Shown here: positions 54,401 to 61,953 of the stretch, in pieces
How the letters are laid out: every line of letters starts with the position of its first letter
Numbering within the stretch: the stretch's first letter is position 1
DNA from: Caldicellulosiruptor obsidiansis OB47
GTDB lineage: Bacteria; Bacillota; Thermoanaerobacteria; Caldicellulosiruptorales; Caldicellulosiruptoraceae
Assembly: GCF_000145215.1 (NCBI RefSeq)
Contig: NC_014392.1
Span: forward strand, 613,501 to 677,500
Direction: 5' to 3'
Length of the DNA: 64,000 bases
Made by a program: the position numbers and the translations under genes
Notes under the pieces: generated by a model
Told to the model about the DNA's origin: nothing
Database searches by the model: none
The model's input: the letters and a program-made list of their open reading frames with translations, nothing else

Positions 54401-54793
54401 CTAATAGTTGTGAAAAACAAAAATCTAAAGGATTATATAACTGCTGATTTAAAACCATATGGTGTTGAGGTAACATTCAAAGTTAAAGTTCCACAAAATA
54501 CACCGGATGATAACATTCATATTGCTGGAACATTTAGTGCAGTAGGTTATAGTGATTGGAATCCTTCTGATAACAATTTGAAGCTTTCAAAGAATGCAGA
54601 TGGTACTTATTCAATCACAATGTATATTCCTGAAGGAACAACCATTGAGTACAAATATGTCAGAGGCGAGTGGAGTAAGGTGGAAAAAGGACCAAATGGT
54701 GAGGAATTATCAAATAGAAGTGTAACAATCAAAAAAGGAGCAGATAACAAAATGTTCATTGAAGATACTGTTTCTAAGTGGGCAGATAAATAG
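51500..54793 (+). CDS. SLH-anchored surface protein with starch-binding-like modules, no catalytic domain
   Basis: A 1097-aa exported protein. Signal peptide 1-33. Two N-terminal beta modules (about 34-130, WPDAGNWNFDASTIVLNET; about 134-250) resemble CBM or SusE/F-like glycan binders. Then an FN3-like and an Ig-like stretch, CBM20-like module about 468-560 (EYKYTRGNWSKVEKN), a long beta region, SLH repeats about 800-985 (ADVSKYEWYAPYAEALKEKGIL) and a second CBM20-like module at 990-1097 (EYKYVRGEWSKVEKG). SLH repeats lie inside, not at the end. No GH catalytic motif is found. It may capture starch or amylopectin at the cell surface for the pullulanase. The RBS GGAGGTGGAG precedes ATG 51500. 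Confidence 0.88.
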   Translation: MKKNLERFLALLVSFAFVFSLVLNILPQQARAADTIKIVGNWPDAGNWNFDASTIVLNETSTPGLYYGEYTFLNAGNYEFKVAENGVNWFATATTVGYSGENIKYTAQVNDVIKFWYFKNSHLLLLSPDFPNGPSDIGVTHSLKMFGVNDDWNDANDNYILQSVNGATYTYVFDATNQDLSLPWGFKVAFNKMNGNWWKWSATGDNGKITFRDNGGDNINISELKDNGNLLKTKYYVDLINGWLFTEKDLTNIQPRDFANNSSVIGGSSIHLAWDPYTPNANPLSAKLYYKIVDVSNNSELVSLTDYSTSNRIDIPREWIGKTIKIVANTQIGEITGPNVEFTLNVVDLPQDQIVAAANYITYNCIDETFLKLAEGDSFQSITSNFSVVTSYVYEVAYEGNNYPLTFAIDWESNNSDILAINGTTVTVTRPTLGDLQVDLKAKARFGSVVADGQKTFTLTVKKFLLGVDGGVPVTFNVTVPDYTPAGDNLYIAGDFKTNKLPYWDPAGIKLMKTGDKTYSITLYLPQGAVIEYKYTRGNWSKVEKNAYGQEIPNRVLIVTGPSMTKSDVIEAFADLGPTKQGGLPSINLVINLPQQTVIDTGDGGKVIKAEGGAISVANSKNAVLIDSRSVLNAIIKGENYSIAVKSSQQVYPVVNIEREAVETLKEKGVKRIEIKYPDTSVFVDIYKSVTSDIQVQAFQSSKEENKTAESLLLKNVDDYTTVKVIGMKEFKIIRGEELDTSSNTIYVFKFNSPVEEGVVPCIINNDNITPVKDYYTEDSYLVVKAKGSQKIAFAKVEKKFDDSDSLSHEVATLVSLGLVTGDNTNRINLDRHISRAELAALIGKAFDLYQRYYRNYFADVSKYEWYAPYAEALKEKGILDGYNNKFNPKGLVTREQLAKIAVNIAEQYISKEQQPKTIADFDKISLWAKEYVQKALAYEIMSVDDQGNFRPQDYATREEVFNTIYNLIVVKNKNLKDYITADLKPYGVEVTFKVKVPQNTPDDNIHIAGTFSAVGYSDWNPSDNNLKLSKNADGTYSITMYIPEGTTIEYKYVRGEWSKVEKGPNGEELSNRSVTIKKGADNKMFIEDTVSKWADK

Positions 54794-54816
54794 GGCAATA
54801 TTTTGTGATTTTGAGG

Positions 54817-54848
54817 GATAGGATTGAGAGGTACCTCTCAATCCTATC
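54817..54848 (+). terminator. Perfect 32-base palindrome after the SLH starch-binding gene
   Basis: GATAGGATTGAGAGGT (54817-54832) followed directly by its exact reverse complement (54833-54848), with no loop; AT-rich flanks but no clear T run. It can be a strong RNA stem or, as DNA, a large cruciform. Confidence 0.65.
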
Positions 54849-54924
54849 TTGCTATTTAAAAAGTGATTAAACTAATTTCTAAAGACTTCTACACAATATA
54901 TAAAAGTGAAGGTGTGAATGCCAT

Positions 54925-56880
54925 ATGAAGTTTTTCAAAAGTATATCTAAGAGATTAAAAGAGTACATGAAAAACAAATTAAATTTTGCAAAAGTAATAA
55001 GTTTCTTGCTTATTGTTTTGTTTGCATGTTTAATAGTATTTTCTACATATTCTGTGGCTAAAAACATAGCTGTTTCAGCGGAATTGAAATCAGCAAAAAA
55101 CATTGTAGCGTCTGTTAACAAGTATTTGGAGTACAAACTTAACTTAGTTGAAGTTCAGGCTGATTCGTTTGCTAGCAATCCGCAGGTGGTAAAATTAGTA
55201 ACACAATACGACAGTCTTGATGATTATGAAAAATACGCAATTGATAATGCAATTCAGCAATATCTTAATGCTATTTCAGATACTGCAAAAGTTATTTCAT
55301 TTATCTTATATATTCCAAAGCATCCTAATATAACTCCCCAATTGAGAGGGCAAAGTCCTTACAATGTGAATTATATAGGGCAAAATAGGAATTTAATAAG
55401 TCAATTAAAAGAGGAAGGCTGGGGAAATCTTCCGTCTGATTTAGAAATTAAATTTGGAGCTGATAAAGATACAGTAAATCAATCCATTTGTTATTTTAAG
55501 TGGATTGGAGATAAAAACAAAAAAGAGGGAATAGTAATATTTGGAGTTAGCTTTGAATTGCTTAACGAATTGTTGGATGAAGCTTATGGTAGCAGTGCTG
55601 ATAAATTTTTGCTTGTTTCTAATCAAAAAGTTGTTTATAGCAAGACAAAAATGAGCTTGAATGCGGTAAAGCATATTGGGTTAGATGAATTTATTGTAAA
55701 AGATAAGAAGTTAATTTATCGCTATAGAGTGGCAAATTTTCCGTTGGATATATATGTGGTAAAACAAGTTGAATTCAAAGGTTTAACATATATTCCTTTT
55801 ATAATATTTTTATTTATAGCATTATTGGCATGGAGAATTCTATCTATGATAATGAAAAACATAAAGAAAGAACTAACAGCAATTGAAACATATATGAATA
55901 CATTGCAACCGACAAACGAAATAAAGTTATTAAATGAGTTTTACAATTCTGCTCAAGAATTGATTGAAACTAAGGAAGAAATTTCAAGGATGAATGTTGA
56001 CATAACCAAAAAGTTTAGCGTATATTTGGAAAATGCATTAAAAAGTGTTAATATAATGATCGAAGAAATTCATGGTATTGAAGACAATCTGGAAAGTATA
56101 AATGGGATATGGTATAAAATGAAAGAATTATTTTTAAGCATCTCAGATAATATAAATAAAATAATGGTAACAGAAGATAAATTTTCTAAACGTTTTATTG
56201 AAGATAATCAAAAAATTCAGGAAGAAGCACAGAAATTGAGAGATATTATTAGTGATTATAAACATAAGATAAAGGATATAATAAATAAGAAAAAGGTAGC
56301 ATTGACTAAGATAGATCAAATTTCCACGCAACTTGAAAAGCTAAAGGAATTAGAGAATTTCAATAGACAGAGTATAAATTCAGTTGAACAATTGGACATA
56401 ATATCGCTAAATTCTATAATAAAAACAGCGAAAGAAGAATCAAACAGAACATTAAATATGATTAGTCAGCAGTTGATTTATCAAACAAAATTATTAAAGT
56501 CGGATTTAGTAAACATTACAAAAATAATTCAAAACATAATAAAAAGTACGCCTTCTATATCAAAATATAACAACATTATGAATAACATGGATTTATACAC
56601 AAGTTATGACATGCATTTTGATGAAATAAAAAGAGTATTACATGAAATGTCAGAAAATGTTATAGAAGTTAACGATAAGACTAAACAACAGAAAGATGTT
56701 TTAAGAAAGATGATAGACAACTATAATATAGCGTTTGATGAGATTACAAACATGAAAGATTATTTTTATGAGCTTACAAGTAGTTTAAGAGCATATAGAA
56801 CGTCTGTAGATAGTTTGAAAAACCAGTTGCAAGAAATAGTAGAGATAATAACAAAGTTAAAAAAGCATTGGAGTGAATAA
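54925..56880 (+). CDS. Receptor-like membrane protein with long coiled coil (degenerate chemoreceptor)
   Basis: A 651-aa membrane protein: TM1 about residues 22-45, an extracellular dCACHE-like domain to about 285, TM2 about 288-306, then about 340 residues of coiled coil in the cytoplasm. Near residue 490, LDIISLNSIIKTAKEESNRTLNMISQQL sits where a chemoreceptor has [27 protein letters not shown], so I read it as a chemoreceptor hairpin whose tip has decayed. CheA/CheW binding is then doubtful. It is followed two bases later by a related gene. No ribosome site stronger than GAAGGTG precedes ATG 54925. Confidence 0.7.
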   Translation: MKFFKSISKRLKEYMKNKLNFAKVISFLLIVLFACLIVFSTYSVAKNIAVSAELKSAKNIVASVNKYLEYKLNLVEVQADSFASNPQVVKLVTQYDSLDDYEKYAIDNAIQQYLNAISDTAKVISFILYIPKHPNITPQLRGQSPYNVNYIGQNRNLISQLKEEGWGNLPSDLEIKFGADKDTVNQSICYFKWIGDKNKKEGIVIFGVSFELLNELLDEAYGSSADKFLLVSNQKVVYSKTKMSLNAVKHIGLDEFIVKDKKLIYRYRVANFPLDIYVVKQVEFKGLTYIPFIIFLFIALLAWRILSMIMKNIKKELTAIETYMNTLQPTNEIKLLNEFYNSAQELIETKEEISRMNVDITKKFSVYLENALKSVNIMIEEIHGIEDNLESINGIWYKMKELFLSISDNINKIMVTEDKFSKRFIEDNQKIQEEAQKLRDIISDYKHKIKDIINKKKVALTKIDQISTQLEKLKELENFNRQSINSVEQLDIISLNSIIKTAKEESNRTLNMISQQLIYQTKLLKSDLVNITKIIQNIIKSTPSISKYNNIMNNMDLYTSYDMHFDEIKRVLHEMSENVIEVNDKTKQQKDVLRKMIDNYNIAFDEITNMKDYFYELTSSLRAYRTSVDSLKNQLQEIVEIITKLKKHWSE

Positions 56881-56882
56881 GA

Positions 56883-58787
56883 ATGGTAGGCACGTCAAGA
56901 CTTTTAAGAAGACAAGTATCAGGATTTTTGTTTTTTTTATATACAATTTTGTTGATTGTTTCGATATTAACAAATTATGCTGTTCCCAAAAGGACTTTAG
57001 AAAAAGAGCTTAAAAAAAGCTTTGAAGGTGATGCTAAGGCAATATCTGAGCAATTTGAAAGTTATTTCAAGTTTGTGAATGACATGCTTTTGTCGTTTTC
57101 ATTAAATAGAGAGGTTTCAAGAATTCTTACTTTGTCTCAGGAAGATGCTAAAAGTAAAGATAATATAGCGTCGTATGAAATAATACTTTCAAGCTTAAAA
57201 GATGCAGCTCAGCGATTGGGTGGAGACTTGTATCTTCATGTTAAAGACACTTATTTGTTTGCAAATCTTAAAGGAGAAATTGGGAATGCTAAATTTGAAG
57301 AACTTGCTATGTTAGAAAAAGTTGCATCTATAGAAGCAGATATTCCACTTACTGTATATTCTGACAAGGATAAATTAGTGTTTGAAATGCCAGTTTTGAA
57401 TTTTATGACTTTTAATAAGATTGGAGAAATATATCTTGTAGTGAATAAAGCAAGTATATTGCAAAATGTACTCAAAACCTATGAACACTATCAGTTTGTT
57501 GTAAAAACAAAAGACGGGGAAGTGTTAATAAGTAAGGGAAAAGCAGGCAGAGAGCAATTTGTATATTCACAAAATGTAGTTGGTGGCAATTTTAACTTGT
57601 CTGTAGGTGGTGCTAAAGACTATATATTCAGACAAATAAGCTTTGTTCGTTGGTTATTTTTGATACTAACTTTTATATCAATGATCTTTATTATTGTACT
57701 ATCATTGTTTATTTCCAACGTTGTAGTTAATCCTTTAAAAGGATTGGAACAATTATTCAAAAAAATAAAGGAGAAAGATTTGAGTGTTGAGAAAAAGATA
57801 AGTCAAATAAATGATGAAATAGACAAAATTTATAATTCCTTCTTTAGAATTCTGCAATCCCTAAAAAAGCCGATAATGTATTTTAATGAAATAATAAATA
57901 ATCCAAATATATCTAAAAGTAAATTTGAAAATGTGATTCAACAGAGTGAAGATATAAACAAAGAGATTAATGAAAAATCAATAAAATTTTTAAATTCATT
58001 GGAAAGGCAGAGAGATTGTTTGAAAGTTTTAAGTGAAAGCATGGACATGTATATGCATAACCTGGAAGATATCAAAGTATATTTACTGAATCAAGGTAAT
58101 AGATTAAAGACATTAGATAGTTTATGCAGTTCATTTAAGTTAGAGGTAAGAAAAGTAGAAAATTATACTGATGAGATCGAAGAAATATTGTCTCACTATA
58201 GCAGTATTGTTAGCGATTTAAGCAATAAGATAAAAGAATTAATAAAGTTATCCGACAATTCTGGAAGATTAGCAAGAGGATTAAAAATGGTGCAAATTTC
58301 AGTTAAGATAGAGTTGATGAACAACAAAATTGCAAATTTTATAGACGTTTCAGCACTTGAAAAACTAATAAGTGGTATAGAACAACTAATTACAAGATTT
58401 TATGATGTGTTAAAGAATATTGATGATACGAATCAAGATGTTATAAGGGAAATTTGGAATCTACACAGTGATTTAAAAAGAGACGAAGATTTACAAGAAC
58501 AATTTTTGTCGGTACTAAACAAGATGGAAAGCAACATTTTGGGAGTGTACCAAAAAATTAATGATGTGACTAATGAAATTGATATATTGAAGTCAAAGAT
58601 TCAAGAAGTTAACAATGAGATTGCTATTGACATTGCAAAACTAAATAATACCAAAAATAATGTTCAGCAAGTGCTGACTGATTGTTTTTCAATAAAAGAA
58701 AATATAGAACACATGATGAATGAAATTGCAAAGGTTGAACAACTTGCAAAAGAAATAAAAAAATATGCATCTGCTTATAAGCTTTAA
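56883..58787 (+). CDS. Second receptor-like membrane protein with HAMP and coiled coil
   Basis: A 634-aa membrane protein with TM1 about 15-33, an extracellular sensor region to about 255, TM2 about 257-280 (WLFLILTFISMIFIIVLSLFI), then HAMP (VVVNPLKGLEQLFKKIKEKDLS) and a long coiled coil. A weak remnant of a chemoreceptor tip may be GLKMVQISVKIELMNNKIANFIDVSALEKL, but the canonical residues are missing. The gene starts two bases after the preceding one stops and probably forms a pair with it. The function is unknown; they could act as a scaffold or as a sensor feeding an unknown output. Confidence 0.7.
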   Translation: MVGTSRLLRRQVSGFLFFLYTILLIVSILTNYAVPKRTLEKELKKSFEGDAKAISEQFESYFKFVNDMLLSFSLNREVSRILTLSQEDAKSKDNIASYEIILSSLKDAAQRLGGDLYLHVKDTYLFANLKGEIGNAKFEELAMLEKVASIEADIPLTVYSDKDKLVFEMPVLNFMTFNKIGEIYLVVNKASILQNVLKTYEHYQFVVKTKDGEVLISKGKAGREQFVYSQNVVGGNFNLSVGGAKDYIFRQISFVRWLFLILTFISMIFIIVLSLFISNVVVNPLKGLEQLFKKIKEKDLSVEKKISQINDEIDKIYNSFFRILQSLKKPIMYFNEIINNPNISKSKFENVIQQSEDINKEINEKSIKFLNSLERQRDCLKVLSESMDMYMHNLEDIKVYLLNQGNRLKTLDSLCSSFKLEVRKVENYTDEIEEILSHYSSIVSDLSNKIKELIKLSDNSGRLARGLKMVQISVKIELMNNKIANFIDVSALEKLISGIEQLITRFYDVLKNIDDTNQDVIREIWNLHSDLKRDEDLQEQFLSVLNKMESNILGVYQKINDVTNEIDILKSKIQEVNNEIAIDIAKLNNTKNNVQQVLTDCFSIKENIEHMMNEIAKVEQLAKEIKKYASAYKL

Positions 58788-58794
58788 AGAGAAA

Positions 58795-58833
58795 AGAAGG
58801 CTGTCCAACTCATTATTGGACAGCCTTCTATTT
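58795..58833. terminator. Bidirectional terminator
   Basis: AGAAGGCTGTCCAA (58795-58808) / TTGGACAGCCTTCT (58816-58829) with a seven-base loop between the converging coiled-coil and nuclease genes; A and T runs flank it. Confidence 0.85.
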
Positions 58834-58835
58834 AA

Positions 58836-59540
58836 TTAATTTTCATCAAAATAATTACAAATTAATCTTAAACAGCATTTGTTACAAATTGGCTTTTTGC
58901 TTTTACAAATTTCTTTGCAATGCTTTACAATAAGTGCATGAAACTCATTAAAAAACTTGGTTTGAGGAGTCAGTTTGGCCATAATAATTGCTTGTAAATC
59001 ACTATATGATATTTTTTCACTTTCTATTAAACCCAGCCTATAAAAAAGTCTTTTTGTATAACTGTCTACCACAAAGATGGGTTTTTCAGCACCGTACAAA
59101 ATTATGCTATCAGCTGTTTCAAATCCTATACCTTTTTGAGAAAGCAAAATCTTTCTCAAACTTAAGATATCAAGAGCAAACAATTTTTCTAAGTCAGAGT
59201 TAAATTCTCTTTTCAAAAAGTTGCAAAATTCTTTTAACCTTTTAGCTTTTTGGTTATAATAACCTGCTGGTTTGATTAATTCAGCCAGCTTCTCATCAGG
59301 AGTTTGCAATATTCCTTCAACTGAGAGGATATTTGCTCTTTTCAGATTGCAAATAGCCTTTTCAGCAGAGTTCCAAGAAATATTTTGAGCTAAGATTGCG
59401 CCTATGACCATCTCAAATTTAGTTTCAGCAGGCCACCAGTTCTGTGGTCCCCAAAATTCGTAAAGCTTGTTATAAATATTGTAAAGAAATTGCGAAATGT
59501 CAGTAGGAAGAGCTAATTTTTTAATATCTTCTTGTTTCAT
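58836..59540 (-). CDS. Endonuclease III-like HhH-GPD DNA glycosylase
   Basis: A 234-aa DNA-repair protein of the HhH-GPD superfamily. The helix-hairpin-helix is LLSQKGIGFETADSIILYG, with the catalytic Asp in PIFVVDSYTKRLFYRLGL. The lysine that gives endonuclease III its lyase activity (GVGRKTA) is replaced (GIGFETA), so it may be a glycosylase without AP-lyase action. The C-terminal iron-sulfur motif is complete: C-x6-C-x2-C-x5-C within CKSKKPICNKCCLRLIC. It is a minus-strand gene converging on the receptor-like genes. Confidence 0.85.
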   Translation of the reverse strand: MKQEDIKKLALPTDISQFLYNIYNKLYEFWGPQNWWPAETKFEMVIGAILAQNISWNSAEKAICNLKRANILSVEGILQTPDEKLAELIKPAGYYNQKAKRLKEFCNFLKREFNSDLEKLFALDILSLRKILLSQKGIGFETADSIILYGAEKPIFVVDSYTKRLFYRLGLIESEKISYSDLQAIIMAKLTPQTKFFNEFHALIVKHCKEICKSKKPICNKCCLRLICNYFDEN

Positions 59541-59549
59541 AGCGTTTTT

Positions 59550-60242
59550 CTAATCCTCTTCTCCTTTCTTTATCACAGTGAATTTATAAACTGACTTTAA
59601 AAATACATTGAAAAAGTCATTTGGACTATGGTCTTTTATCACAGATAAGAGCGAATATTCTTCTGGCTTTTTGTTTCTGTCAACAAAGATTGTGATGACA
59701 ATCATATTACCCTCAATCAGAGAATTTTTGCTACTATCAATCTTTTCTAAAGGATAATACATTACAGCTGCGTTTATGTACTTTGATTTAAGGTCAATCT
59801 TTTCAATATATACATCATAAATTCCTTTTTCGAATACACTGGACATCAAAATTTGTGACTTGATAAAAGTTATAACGGGATTGTAATATTTCATTTCAGA
59901 TTTAGACACCTTATTTTTATAATAAATTTTTTGAGTTGTTTTTCCATCCGAGTTTTTACTACTCACAATATATATTGAGTCTGAAACCTTTTGAGTATAA
60001 ACAGCGTCTGAAATGGTGACATTTTCAGTTTGCTGCGGATTTTCGTACATCTTAGAGTAAACAGCAGCCGGAAGCTGTGTGTTTTTATCAGAGGTTTTCG
60101 GAGCGGTTATATAATATTGACGGTTTGAAGAGGTTTGAACCTCATCCTTCAGTTTAACGTTGTTTACAATGGCAGTTATGATATACATAGGCACAAGCAG
60201 AAACGCGAGAATTGTGAAGATTTTTACAATTGACTTATTCAT
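59550..60242 (-). CDS. Membrane-anchored protein of unknown function
   Basis: A 230-aa protein with one N-terminal membrane helix (IVKIFTILAFLLVPMYIITAIV). The remainder, outside the membrane, is beta-rich and has no family I recognise: YYITAPKTSDKNTQLPAAVY, SDSIYIVSSKNSDGKTTQKIYYKNKVSKSE, NMIVITIFVDRNKKPEEYSLLSVIKDHSPNDFF. ATG 60242 is preferred to ATG 60260 because GGGGAG lies about ten bases before it on this strand. Only 9 bases separate it from the nuclease gene, so the two are probably one operon. Confidence 0.65.
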   Translation of the reverse strand: MNKSIVKIFTILAFLLVPMYIITAIVNNVKLKDEVQTSSNRQYYITAPKTSDKNTQLPAAVYSKMYENPQQTENVTISDAVYTQKVSDSIYIVSSKNSDGKTTQKIYYKNKVSKSEMKYYNPVITFIKSQILMSSVFEKGIYDVYIEKIDLKSKYINAAVMYYPLEKIDSSKNSLIEGNMIVITIFVDRNKKPEEYSLLSVIKDHSPNDFFNVFLKSVYKFTVIKKGEED

Positions 60243-60260
60243 AATATATAATCTCCCCAA

Positions 60261-60457
60261 TTTATAAATTATGATTTACTAACTAAATTATAAAGCATTT
60301 CAATTAAAAAATCAGCTGAGAAAAGCTTAAATCAAATTATAGATATTTAACAAAACAAATAGTTAATATTCAGCGAGAACCACAACAAATAATATACTAA
60401 TAATATTAATTTGGTAAGGTTATTATTATTACAAGATAACTAAAACATTAAAAAATC
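60261..60457. other. AT-rich intergenic stretch
   Basis: About 200 bases of A/T-rich DNA between divergent genes. It holds the promoters of the minus-strand operon, which I cannot place. Control elements of the sugar operon begin at 60458. Confidence 0.5.
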
Positions 60458-60519
60458 AAAGAAGGATTTTTAAAAATTATAGCGAAATATATAAATAGTT
60501 TGTTTAATAAATAAACTAA
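60458..60519 (+). promoter_or_regulatory. Second XylR-type operator and upstream element
   Basis: A 25-bp palindrome at 60495-60519 (arms TAGTTTGTTTA / TAAATAAACTA around an A) matches the xylA operator with one mismatched pair. AAAGAAGGATTTTT at 60458-60471 repeats the element at 32777-32790. A clear -35/-10 pair is not evident. The RBS AAAGGAG is about nine bases before GTG 60535. Confidence 0.8.
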
Positions 60520-60534
60520 AAGGAGTGATGTTGT

Positions 60535-61842
60535 GTGAAGAGGTTAGTAAAGATTATTGCATGGGTGACAGCGGTTGTTTTTATGCTAAGTTTAGTTTTG
60601 GTTTTTTATCCATCTGAAAAGGCTTTCAGCTCAGCAGGTAGCACGAAGAAGATTGTATTTTGGCACATCACCACTGACGATAATGGTAAAAAAATGATTC
60701 AGGGGCAAGTAGACCGCTTTGTAAAAGCACACCCGGATTTTAAGGTTGAAGTGGTACCACTTCAAAATGATTCGTTCAAGACAAAATTGAAAATTGCTAT
60801 GGGTTCAAATCAGGCACCAGACGTATTTGTCACATGGGGCGGCGGTCCATTCTTTGAATATGTACGAGCTGGCAAAGTTAAGGATATTACAGCTTACATG
60901 AATGAAAACAATTATAAGAGCAGATTTGTTGAAGCTGCATTTGGACCAATCACTTATAACAATAAGATTTGGGCAGTTCCAGTTGAAGGAGCAGGTGTTG
61001 CGCTTGTATGGTACAATAAGGAAATATTTAAGAAATATAATTTAAAGGTTCCAACAACTTATGATGAATTTTTAAACATTGTAAAAACATTAAAAGCTAA
61101 AGGAATAATTCCTATTACACTTGCAAATAAAACAAAATGGCCAGGATGTTTCTGGTATTGGAATTTTGTCAATAAATTAGGTGGAGCTTCAGCTTTTGAA
61201 AAAGCAGCAGAAAGAACGGGCGGAAGTTTTGCTGATCAACCGTTTATAAAAGCTGGCGAAATGCTTCAAGAGTTAGTTAAAATAGGTGCATTTCCAAAAG
61301 GATTTAATGGTCTTGATTGGGATACAGGACAGTCAAGAATGCTTTTATACTCTGGTAAAGCTGCAATGGAATTAATGGGAACATGGCAGATTCCTATTGT
61401 TAAGGCTGAAAACAAGAAGTTCTACGACAATAACCTTGACTTCTTCCCATTCCCATCAATTAAAGGTGGGAAAGGCGATCCGACAAGTTTAGTTGGAATG
61501 GCATCTTCAAACTATTATGCTGTGACAACTACATGCAAATATCCAAAAGAAGCATTTAATATGATTCAATATTTAATTGACGATCAGGCAGTCAAAGAAA
61601 GAATTAATTATGGTCAAATACCTCCAGTAAAGGGCTTAAAGTTCTCAGATCCAATGCTTCAAAAGGTTTATAACATAGTTGCAAAAGCAAAGAGTATTCA
61701 GCTTTGGTGGGATCAATATTTACCGCCTCAACTTGCAGAAACTCATAAGGATATTGTTCAATCTCTCTTTGGTTTGACACTTACACCAAAAGCTGCGGCA
61801 GAAAAGATGGAGAAAGCGGCAAAAGATTATTTCAAGAAGTAA
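60535..61842 (+). CDS. Sugar ABC transporter solute-binding protein, XylR-controlled
   Basis: A 435-aa family 1 binding protein. The N-terminus is a signal peptide without a lipobox cysteine (AWVTAVVFMLSLVLVFYP). Body pattern: KKIVFWHITTDDNGKKMIQGQVDRFVKAHPDFKVEVVPL, GSNQAPDVFVTWGGGPFFEYV, NNKIWAVPVEGAGVALVWYNKEIFKKY, and PTSLVGMASSNYYAVTTTCKYPKEAFNM. The GTG start follows AAGGAG. The XylR-type operator immediately upstream and the adjacent XylR-like gene point to xylose or xylo-oligosaccharides, an inference from context. Confidence 0.9.
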   Translation: MKRLVKIIAWVTAVVFMLSLVLVFYPSEKAFSSAGSTKKIVFWHITTDDNGKKMIQGQVDRFVKAHPDFKVEVVPLQNDSFKTKLKIAMGSNQAPDVFVTWGGGPFFEYVRAGKVKDITAYMNENNYKSRFVEAAFGPITYNNKIWAVPVEGAGVALVWYNKEIFKKYNLKVPTTYDEFLNIVKTLKAKGIIPITLANKTKWPGCFWYWNFVNKLGGASAFEKAAERTGGSFADQPFIKAGEMLQELVKIGAFPKGFNGLDWDTGQSRMLLYSGKAAMELMGTWQIPIVKAENKKFYDNNLDFFPFPSIKGGKGDPTSLVGMASSNYYAVTTTCKYPKEAFNMIQYLIDDQAVKERINYGQIPPVKGLKFSDPMLQKVYNIVAKAKSIQLWWDQYLPPQLAETHKDIVQSLFGLTLTPKAAAEKMEKAAKDYFKK

Positions 61843-61863
61843 AAATATTGTGCCTTTCTTAGG

Positions 61864-61905
61864 AATTGGTATTAGCTGTAGGATAACCTGCAGCTAATAC
61901 CAATT
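61864..61905 (+). terminator. Hairpin after the binding-protein gene
   Basis: AATTGGTATTAGCTG (61864-61878) pairs with CAGCTAATACCAATT (61891-61905), with an inner AGG / CCT and a four-base loop; no T run. It probably separates the abundant binding-protein message from the permease part. Confidence 0.65.
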
Positions 61906-61953
61906 CACTTTTCTATTTACTAAAAATTTGTTTAAATGGGAGGAAGTTAAAAA

